From an uncultured Desulfobacter sp. (GTDB lineage: Bacteria; Desulfobacterota; Desulfobacteria; Desulfobacterales; Desulfobacteraceae): a stretch of DNA of 64,000 nucleotides. Shown piece after piece: positions 61,401 through 64,000 of this stretch; the first letter of the stretch is position 1, and the number at the start of each line of letters is the position of its first letter. The position numbers and the translations under genes were made by a program. The DNA lies in assembly GCF_963666145.1 (NCBI RefSeq), contig NZ_OY762614.1:4640501-4704500 (forward strand), read 5' to 3'. The notes beneath the pieces were generated by a model. The model was not told the DNA's origin, did no database searches, and saw only the letters and a list, made by a program, of their open reading frames with translations.

Positions 61401-62566
61401 CAGCAACAGGCCAGTGTTTCAATCCACGCCCCCGCATGGGGGGCGACCTGACGTAGCCGATGCAGACAAGGGCCAGGATGCGGTTTCAATCCACGCCCCC
61501 GCATGGGGGGCGACCCCAGCATAAGAAGATTTGAATCCGTCGAACTCAGTTTCAATCCACGCCCCCGCATGGGGGGCGACCAGCAGCAAAAACAGCTTCA
61601 ATCTGCACACAAAGTTTCAATCCACGCCCCCGCATGGGGGGCGACCGCCAAGCTCATCATCGCCTATGTCGTCAAGAATGTTTCAATCCACGCCCCCGCA
61701 TGGGGGGCGACTTATTGTTTATTGCGTCCCGGCTGCCCATGCCAGTTTCAATCCACGCCCCCGCATGGGGGGCGACAGACTGGATCCGGCTCTTTCGACA
61801 CATCAGAGGGGGTTTCAATCCACGCCCCCGCATGGGGGGCGACACTATATGTCCCTGGCCTTTTCGCTGTAGCGAAAGTTTCAATCCACGCCCCCGCATG
61901 GGGGGCGACTAACCCAACGCCTATTGTACCCACATTTACTGGTTTCAATCCACGCCCCCGCATGGGGGGCGACTCTATCTTTATTATGCCAAAAAAAATA
62001 CTTATCAAGTTTCAATCCACGCCCCCGCATGGGGGGCGACCGATGTCGATTATTTATTCGGTTTCGGTTATGAAGTTTCAATCCACGCCCCCGCATGGGG
62101 GGCGACATCAAAATTTTATAGGTCTTCGCGAGCAGTTCGTTTCAATCCACGCCCCCGCATGGGGGGCGACCCCCGGAAGAGAGAGAGAGAGAGCGCGAGA
62201 GAGAGTTTCAATCCACGCCCCCGCATGGGGGGCGACTTTGACTGGTGTTACCCTTGACACCACATCCCCCGTTTCAATCCACGCCCCCGCATGGGGGGCG
62301 ACTAACCAGGGATTTCAGTTTCATCTGGGAGCTGCTGTTTCAATCCACGCCCCCGCATGGGGGGCGACATGTATAATAGGTATAACCAGATGGAATTATG
62401 TTAGTTTCAATCCACGCCCCCGCATGGGGGGCGACAAGGATACGCTTCAGCAGCTCCCAGATGAAACTGTTTCAATCCACGCCCCCGCATGGGGGGCGAC
62501 CCCCGGAAGAGAGAGAGAGAGAGAGCGCGAGCGAGTTTCAATCCACGCCCCCGCATGGGGGGCGAC
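58437..62566 (-). CRISPR. Type I-C-like CRISPR array, 63 repeats and 62 spacers
   Basis: A 32-nt repeat (plus strand GTTTCAATCCACGCC ... GGGGGGCGAC, with the self-complementary GCGCCCCC/GGGGGCG centre) recurs every 64-68 nt. By hand I count 63 copies from 58437 to 62566 and 62 spacers of 32-36 nt. Read on the minus strand the repeat begins GTCGCCCC and ends ATTGAAAC, as in type I-C systems. The leader, promoter and cas2-cas1 are at the right end, so the newest spacer is at the right (62501-62534). The left-most repeat (58437-58466) is degenerate and two nt short, a usual sign of the distal end. A second copy (59106-59135) lacks two nt in the stem-loop centre. Confidence 0.98.
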
Positions 62567-62789
62567 TGTTACTATGTTAACCTGCTATAATTTAATAAAA
62601 ACAGATTGTCAAAGAGCGATCCTTCCGAAAACATATGAATTTTTAAATGAGGATGAACCATTGAAGGAAAAAATACCGTGATTTCAGATAGTTTTAAAGT
62701 TGCGAACCTGTGAAAATGCAATCTTGTGAAACCCGTATCCCGAAACCCGATTGCCTTTTTGATAAAATTCGAACTCATGGTTCGCAGTT
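62567..62789. promoter_or_regulatory. CRISPR leader region
   Basis: About 220 nt AT-rich sequence between the array and the cas2 stop. It contains the array promoter, ATCTTGTGAAAC (62721-62732) matched as an inverted repeat by GTTTCACAAGAT (62787-62798, running into cas2), and TGCGAACC (62701-62708) matched by GGTTCGCA (62779-62786). These are candidate binding sites for integration or leader-recognition proteins. Confidence 0.7.
62584..62612 (-). promoter_or_regulatory. Predicted promoter of the CRISPR array
   Basis: On the minus strand TTGACA (62612-62607) and a -10-like TATAGC (62589-62584) are separated by 17 nt. The start of transcription would lie about 10 nt before the first repeat, in the right direction for pre-crRNA synthesis. 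Confidence 0.65.
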
Positions 62790-63077
62790 TCACAAGATCA
62801 GGGGGGCATCAAAATCAATCGCGGCTTTGGCCCCGATATGTTCAACCCGCCTTTTCCAGTTTGATCCGAGAAAATAAAACCTTAAACTGTCTATGTCAGG
62901 ATTTATCTCATCAATCAGGTTTTGTCGCAGAACCGTCCATTGGGCAGGATCGACCACACACTCAAACACAGAGTACTGAACCCGTTGACCGTAGTTTTGA
63001 CATGCCTTTGCAACCCGGCGTAACCGCTTTGCGCCTTTTCCCTCTATGGAAACGTCATAGCTTACCAATACCAGCAC
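62790..63077 (-). CDS. cas2: CRISPR-associated endonuclease Cas2
   Basis: A 95-residue ferredoxin-fold protein: MLVLVSYDVSIEGKGAKRLRR, ACQNYGQRVQYSVFECVV and the LRFYFLGSNW block, a usual I-C Cas2. The catalytic-type aspartate of YDVS is present. It works with Cas1 in spacer integration. It is 15 nt after cas1 and directly before the leader, the standard I-C order. Confidence 0.95.
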   Translation of the reverse strand: MLVLVSYDVSIEGKGAKRLRRVAKACQNYGQRVQYSVFECVVDPAQWTVLRQNLIDEINPDIDSLRFYFLGSNWKRRVEHIGAKAAIDFDAPLIL

Positions 63078-63092
63078 GTTTAACTCCTTTTC

Positions 63093-64000
63093 CTATTTCC
63101 AGATAAACGGCGGGTAGCCGTCAAGATCCCCGCGGATAAACCTTGCCAGAAGAAGTGCCTGGATGAAAAATAAGGTTCCGATCTGGATTTTTTCATTTAT
63201 AAACGGATGGACCAGGCTTTCCTGTTTTCTTTTCTGGTAGGTTGTCAGCACGGTTTTCCGGGTATCATCATCCATATGAACGGCACCGGACTCTTTTATG
63301 GTAAATCCTTCGGGCTTAACCTGGCCCCTGTTGATCATTGACAATACAAGCCTGTCGGCAAGAAATGGCCTGAATTCCTCCATCATATCCAGGGCAAGAC
63401 CAGGCCTTCCCGGACGGTCCCGGTGAAGAAATCCCACTGCCGGGTCCAGGCCCACCGACTCCAGGGCTGACCTGACATCATGAACCAGCAGGGTATAAAC
63501 AAAAGAGAGCAGACAATTTATCCTGTCGGTCGGCGGTCTTCGGTTCCGTCCTGAAAAGGCAAACGCCTCCTGCTGCTGAAATATCAATTCATCAAACACG
63601 CTGAAATACTGGTGGGCGGCATCTCCTTCAATGCCCCGAAGACTGTCTATATTGTCTTTCTGCAGTTCTTTTTGAATGTACATTGACAGCCGTTTGGATA
63701 CTTTTTTGACGGCGTCCCGGTCCATTTTTTCCGAATGATCCCGCAGGCTGCGTTCAAGGACAGTCCGGCAGTTGGCAATTTTTCCGGTGAGGACAAAACC
63801 TGCCACCTGTGCCGAAACATCCGGGAGATCCGCCATCCGGAACTGCTTTCTGCGCAATAAAACATTGCCCGAAACCGGGCCTTTGACCATGGCCAGAAAT
63901 TTTCCAAATTCGCTTAAAAAACTGATCGTCACGTCTTTTTCGGCGCAAAACCCCATCAGGTACGGACTGCACCCCACGGAACCGAAACAGACAATGCCGT
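63093..64000 (-). CDS. cas1: CRISPR-associated integrase Cas1 (3' part; N-terminus cut by window edge)
   Basis: The C-terminal 302 residues of Cas1, open to the right edge. GIVCFGSVGCSPYLMGFCAEKDVTI at the visible start corresponds to the end of the Cas1 N-terminal region, and the catalytic core follows (GRNRRPPTDRINCLLSFVYTLLVHD, LDPAVGFLHRDRPGRPGLALDMMEEFRP). A Met-like GTG start at 63977 is only a codon within this frame. The type is I-C by repeat and gene order; cas4 and the effector genes should lie beyond the right edge. Confidence 0.94.
   Translation of the reverse strand, partial: GIVCFGSVGCSPYLMGFCAEKDVTISFLSEFGKFLAMVKGPVSGNVLLRRKQFRMADLPDVSAQVAGFVLTGKIANCRTVLERSLRDHSEKMDRDAVKKVSKRLSMYIQKELQKDNIDSLRGIEGDAAHQYFSVFDELIFQQQEAFAFSGRNRRPPTDRINCLLSFVYTLLVHDVRSALESVGLDPAVGFLHRDRPGRPGLALDMMEEFRPFLADRLVLSMINRGQVKPEGFTIKESGAVHMDDDTRKTVLTTYQKRKQESLVHPFINEKIQIGTLFFIQALLLARFIRGDLDGYPPFIWK

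Noticed and set aside
61503..62681. Long forward ORF (392 codons) and many others through the CRISPR array
   Set aside because: They are created by the repeat having no stop in some frames (SIHAPAWGAT, FQSTPPHGGR, FNPRPRMGGD translate the same repeat); spacers carry no common protein pattern.

Overview
The window looks like the chromosome of an acetate-using, TCA-cycle sulfate reducer of the Desulfobacter/Desulfobacteraceae type. This is inferred from gene content only (malic enzyme, a Frd-like succinate dehydrogenase, two acetate uptake systems, a TRAP transporter with a GlcDF-like dehydrogenase, many PAS/Cache sensors). No rRNA or tRNA is present to confirm it.

Layout. 1-8.2 kb: the N-terminus of an exported protein cut by the left edge, the malic enzyme maeB, the sdhCAB operon and a small membrane protein. 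8.3-18 kb: a cNMP/CBS/DUF294 protein, then a membrane-biology block with a dynamin-like GTPase, a DUF2333-like membrane protein and, convergently, a two-gene operon of an SPFH protein and a large double-AAA+/Lon-type protease. 18.6-29.1 kb: three large transmembrane Cache-PAS(-CBS)-DUF294 proteins, around a universal stress protein and a DUF3360 permease. 29.3-35.4 kb: acetate import, with a sigma-54 activator, a strong -24/-12 promoter before satP, a truncated MFS gene, and a DUF485-actP pair. 36.3-44.6 kb: an AEC transporter and a co-directional cluster of a FadR regulator fused to a lactonase-like amidohydrolase, dctPQM and glcDF. 44.7-50.1 kb: choline to glycine betaine genes (betB, GntR regulator, betA, orphan ChoX-like binding protein). 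50.5-58.1 kb: a hybrid histidine kinase, an old yellow enzyme, a radical SAM protein, an HxlR regulator and cheV. 58.4-64 kb: a 63-repeat type I-C-like CRISPR array with leader, cas2 and the 3' part of cas1; the other cas genes must lie beyond the right edge.

How the parts connect. The left half joins acetate uptake to the TCA cycle: SatP and ActP bring in acetate, SdhCAB is a TCA step, and MaeB links malate to pyruvate. Four DUF294 proteins, three with extracytoplasmic sensors, lie near the carboxylate/anion transporters and are the best candidates here for a little-described signalling system. The SPFH/AAA-Lon operon resembles known SPFH-protease partnerships but uses a Lon-like peptidase. 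The CRISPR array carries an internal record: two recent spacers overlap head to head by 20 nt and each shows the TTC PAM of the other, and two others encode the same 11-residue peptide with only synonymous differences.

Edges and damage: two genes are cut by the window ends. betB has probably lost its stop codon through a 1-nt slip, the sigma-54 regulator may carry a frameshift near its 5' end, and an MFS gene is reduced to its first 77 codons. All assignments come from reading the sequence; no database search was possible.
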